Shown: piece after piece, positions 61,232 to 64,000 of the stretch
Numbering within the stretch: the stretch's first letter is position 1
Layout of the letters: every line of letters starts with the position of its first letter
Assembly (NCBI GenBank): GCA_000341795.1
Contig: AODO01000032.1
Coordinates: 1 to 64,000, forward strand
DNA length: 64,000 nt
From: Rhodococcus triatomae BKS 15-14
GTDB lineage: Bacteria; Actinomycetota; Actinomycetes; Mycobacteriales; Mycobacteriaceae
Direction: 5' to 3'
The notes under the pieces: model-generated
What the model was told of the DNA's origin: nothing
Database searches by the model: none
Seen by the model: the letters and a program-made list of their open reading frames with translations, nothing else
Translations under genes and position numbers: made by a program

Positions 61232-63559
61232 TCAGCCGAGGACGACCACGCGCTGCAGTGCCCGCAGGTCCGCCTCGATCCGCCGGAACAGCTGGTACAC
61301 GAGGATGAACCCGACGATGCCGCCGAGGCACAGGAGGCGGACCGTCACCTCGACGTGCCCGCTGCCCGCGCGCGCGAAGCTGAGCCCCGCGACACCGACC
61401 AACGGCACGGAGGCCGCGACCGCGAGATACCGGGTGCACAGCACGGCGAGCTCCCCCAGGTCGCGGCCGTCGCCGCTGCCGATCTCCCCGTGCGCCACCA
61501 GAACGGGGTACAGGCTGCGGACGGCGAAGTAGGTGAGGATGAAGTACGGATACGCGACGGCGACCGCACCGCACACCACCAACGACGCGACCAGCTGCGA
61601 GAACGTCGCCGCCCGGATACCCCCCGCCACGACGTGCAGCGTGACCGGATACGCGATGCCCGCGGCCAGCCACATGGCGAAGGCGACGATCACCGCGCGA
61701 TGTCCGAGGCCCAGGGTGACGCGCCGGGCGTTCGCGAGGGTCGGCGCGTCCACCACCCCGCCGGCCTGCACGTGGCGCGGCACCGTGAGCGCCGGCCGGC
61801 ACCACCACACGATCAGGAACGCGGCCAGGGGGAAAGCGAGCAGCCCGATCACCAGATGCACCTGATCGAGGCTCTGCTGGGCGCCCGGTGCGAGCCGGGA
61901 GACGATGGTCTCCCGGTTGTAGTAGTAGTTGTATCCGGTGGCCAGCAGGTTGGGGATGCCGATCGCCGCGAGAACGATCGGAAGCGCCCACCGCACCGCC
62001 GCCGCCCTCTTGCTGCCCGGCCGCGGGTCGACCAGCTCGCGGGCTCGGGGGTCGAGGCACAACGCGAACTGCCGGGCCAGCTTGCGACCGGTGGACCAGC
62101 GGCGGTCCGGCTGGGGCTCCAGCGCGGTCAGCAGCACCCGGCGCAGCGCGGCCGGACACTCCTCGGGCAACCGCGCGGCAACCGCCTCCGGCACCCCGGC
62201 CCGGCGCCGCCCGAGGGCCGCCTCCGGCGTCTCCTCGTCCGGGAACGGACGCTCGCCCGTCAGCAGTTCCCACAGCATCACGCCCATCGAGTAGATGTCG
62301 CTGCGGGTGTCGATCCGGGCGTCCACCGCCTCGCCGGACGTCGCTCCCGCCGACACCGCCAGCTGCTCCGGTGACATGTACGCCAACGAACCGGCCACCA
62401 CCCCCGTCGAGCCCGGCACCGCGACCGTGTCGCCGGAGCTGACATTGAAGTCGGCGAGCTTCGGGGTTCCCTCCGCGGTCAACAGCACGTTGGCCGGCTT
62501 GATGTCACGGTGCAGCACACCCTGCTCACGGGCGTGCTCGAGCGCCTCCGCGAGCCGCAATCCGATCCAGGCCACCGTCTCCGGCCACGTCAGCGCCGAC
62601 AACTCGTCACGAACACTGGACTCACCCGGACCGGCGACACCCTTGCGTGCCAGCTCGCGGTCGATCGAATCCAGCACGAGCTGCCCGCTTCGTCGTTCGG
62701 GAGGGGTCGCGCGCGCGAGCCGGACGACGTCGAGCAGCGTGCCACCGGGCACGAACTCCATGAACAGCGCACGCAGCCGGCGGTCCTCCAGGACCCTTTG
62801 GTCGTACACCCGGACGATGCCCGGATGGTCGAGCTGGGCGAGGGTCTGCGGCTCGGCCCCGACATTGCGCGACAGCTTCAGCGCCACCCACCGCTGCATC
62901 GCGGTCTGCCGCGCGAGGAACACCCGGGCGAACGCGCCGTGTCCGAGTTCGGCAACCAGGTCGAAGTCGTCGAGCCGCTCCCCGACCTGCAGCTCCTCAC
63001 CGTCCGGCAACGCGGACGGAACGGCGTCACCGGACCGCGGGTCGTGCTCGAGCAGCCAGACGAAGCGCTCCGCCTGCTCGGGGAACTCCGCGACGTAGTC
63101 CTCGGCGCGCACCTTCTCCCCGGCGAGCCGCCGGACCCGGAACTCCTCGTAGATCAGTTCCGGCGGAATCGGACCCGCGAGGAGTTCTGGAAAGTCGAGG
63201 CAGTAGTCGGAGATCCGCTTCGGTGTGTGTACCCGGATCCAGCGGTACGCGAGGTCGACCATCACCAGCTCGATCAGCGCGGCCCGCCGGATCGCGTCGG
63301 TGTCCGGCAGATAGTCACGCAGGTCGGCGGGTGGGCCGTCTCCCTCCTCCCACTCGGTGACCAGCCGAGCGACCCCGGTGTCGACGACGACCCCGGCACT
63401 GGGCCCTCCACCCGACCGGGTGGTCGCGTCCGATCCCGTTCCACCCGGCCCGAGCAGGGCTGCCACACCGACCTCCGTCGGCGGGCCGTCCGCGTCCGGG
63501 ACCACGCCTCCGCGCGCAGTCGGGACTGCGTCGTCGGGGAACTCGCGTTCCGGATGCAT
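61232..63559 (-). CDS. Membrane Ser/Thr protein kinase with N-terminal extension
   Basis: A 775-aa kinase. Residues 1-180 form an extension with LELVMVDLAYRWIRV and a YVAEFPEQAERF motif found in some multi-domain bacterial kinases. The kinase domain (about 190-480) has LGHGAFARVFLAR, the invariant Lys in WVALKLS, HRDIKPAN with Asp352, and DFN (370-372) in place of DFG. The C-terminal about 240 residues have five to six membrane helices, so the kinase lies at the membrane with a polytopic domain rather than the single helix of Pkn-type receptors. Confidence 0.88.
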   Translation of the reverse strand: MHPEREFPDDAVPTARGGVVPDADGPPTEVGVAALLGPGGTGSDATTRSGGGPSAGVVVDTGVARLVTEWEEGDGPPADLRDYLPDTDAIRRAALIELVMVDLAYRWIRVHTPKRISDYCLDFPELLAGPIPPELIYEEFRVRRLAGEKVRAEDYVAEFPEQAERFVWLLEHDPRSGDAVPSALPDGEELQVGERLDDFDLVAELGHGAFARVFLARQTAMQRWVALKLSRNVGAEPQTLAQLDHPGIVRVYDQRVLEDRRLRALFMEFVPGGTLLDVVRLARATPPERRSGQLVLDSIDRELARKGVAGPGESSVRDELSALTWPETVAWIGLRLAEALEHAREQGVLHRDIKPANVLLTAEGTPKLADFNVSSGDTVAVPGSTGVVAGSLAYMSPEQLAVSAGATSGEAVDARIDTRSDIYSMGVMLWELLTGERPFPDEETPEAALGRRRAGVPEAVAARLPEECPAALRRVLLTALEPQPDRRWSTGRKLARQFALCLDPRARELVDPRPGSKRAAAVRWALPIVLAAIGIPNLLATGYNYYYNRETIVSRLAPGAQQSLDQVHLVIGLLAFPLAAFLIVWWCRPALTVPRHVQAGGVVDAPTLANARRVTLGLGHRAVIVAFAMWLAAGIAYPVTLHVVAGGIRAATFSQLVASLVVCGAVAVAYPYFILTYFAVRSLYPVLVAHGEIGSGDGRDLGELAVLCTRYLAVAASVPLVGVAGLSFARAGSGHVEVTVRLLCLGGIVGFILVYQLFRRIEADLRALQRVVVLG

Positions 63560-63570
63560 CGGGCCTCACG

Positions 63571-64000
63571 TCACTCCCGGTCCCGGAGCCACTCCACGAC
63601 CCGGTCCACCGTGCTGGAACAGTTGCGAATCCACCCGTTGTGGCCGAGTGGCTCCTCCTGATGCCAGGTCGTCACGTCGGCTTTCGGAAACTTGCGCACC
63701 ATGTACCGAATCGCGGATTTCGGGGCGAGATCGTCCGCTTGCACCGAGATCGACAGGACCGGCAAGGTCAGCTCGCCGATCTCCTTCTCGTAGTCGAGAT
63801 CCGCGCCCGCCGGCTCGATCCGGCCGGTCCGGGCGAACCTCGACCAGTCGGAGATCAGCACCTTCGACTGCCTCCCGAAACCCCCGACCCGGTCGCCCGG
63901 CCAGAACCCGGCCATGTTCGCGGTCACCGACATCGCCGCCGAACCGACGAACAGGCCCGCCCCGCGCACGACACCGTGCCCGCGATGGAACGGCGACCCG
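63571..64000 (-). CDS. Alpha/beta-fold hydrolase, C-terminal part (cut by window end)
   Basis: The C-terminal about 143 residues of an alpha/beta hydrolase, open to the end of the window so the N-terminus is outside. LPVLSISVQADDLAPKSAIRYMV carries the late-strand Asp typical of the family, and EPLGHNGWI carries the catalytic His. An in-frame GTG at 63969 exists, but upstream sequence remains coding-like (FHRGHGVV). The stop is 11 bp from the kinase start, so the hydrolase and kinase are probably in one transcript. Confidence 0.8.
   Translation of the reverse strand, partial: GSPFHRGHGVVRGAGLFVGSAAMSVTANMAGFWPGDRVGGFGRQSKVLISDWSRFARTGRIEPAGADLDYEKEIGELTLPVLSISVQADDLAPKSAIRYMVRKFPKADVTTWHQEEPLGHNGWIRNCSSTVDRVVEWLRDRE

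Noticed and set aside
62446-62452. Kinase declared dead because DFG reads DFN
   Set aside because: Asp370, the metal-binding residue, and Asp352 and the ATP lysine are present; the glycine change alone is not disqualifying.

Overview
The window is high-GC actinobacterial DNA. Mycolic-acid-bacterium markers (HbhA-like adhesin, antigen-85-type mycolyltransferase, RamB, LdtMt5-like transpeptidase, DUF2505 proteins) and a secreted endoglycoceramidase point to the Nocardiaceae, most likely Rhodococcus (R. equi group); this is inferred from gene content, not from a database search. From memory, the gene order follows much of the M. tuberculosis Rv0457c-Rv0483 segment (prolyl oligopeptidase, lpd, ramB, icl, fadB2, TetR, DUF445, HTH-hbhA-DUF2516, deoC, DUF2993, DUF2505, murB, lprQ), interrupted by blocks that are metabolic or accessory. 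No tRNA, rRNA, CRISPR array, transposase or prophage was seen.

Region by region. 1-17 kb: cell-wall and core block, with an L,D-transpeptidase and murB, three tandem DUF2505 paralogues each with its own leaderless-type promoter, methyltransferases, deoC, purU, an AurF-like diiron oxygenase with an alpha/beta hydrolase, the HTH-hbhA operon, DUF445, TetR and a PPK2 kinase. 17-25 kb: a PfpI/DJ-1 protein without its cysteine, a zinc alcohol dehydrogenase divergent from endoglycoceramidase, a MetE homologue that has lost three of four zinc ligands, fadB2 and isocitrate lyase. 25-39 kb: MBL hydrolase, a VWA gene remnant, a lipoprotein, an ABC-2 exporter with a divergent TetR, ramB, an atypical SDR with a carboxymuconolactone-decarboxylase-like partner, an MFS exporter, two small membrane proteins and a redox-type HxlR regulator divergent from a quinone oxidoreductase. 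39-50 kb: an eight-gene minus-strand nitrogen block, urtABCDE - GntR - urea carboxylase - allophanate hydrolase, which would import urea and degrade it by the ATP-dependent amidolyase route. 50-64 kb: lpd, mycolyltransferase, a PaaX - AidB-like dehydrogenase - FadD operon, prolyl oligopeptidase, topoisomerase IB, a membrane Ser/Thr kinase, and an alpha/beta hydrolase cut by the window end.

The genes that plausibly work together are: RamB with isocitrate lyase and FadB2 (acetate and fatty-acid carbon); the urea uptake and amidolysis block; HxlR with its oxidoreductase; PaaX with the acyl-CoA pair; and TetR with the ABC exporter. The most unusual observation is the MetE homologue with a dismantled zinc site but an intact family fold and folate/homocysteine motifs. 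Transcription units are mostly bounded by strong GC-rich hairpins, and many genes have a TANNNT hexamer 6-8 nt before the start codon, which suggests leaderless transcripts.
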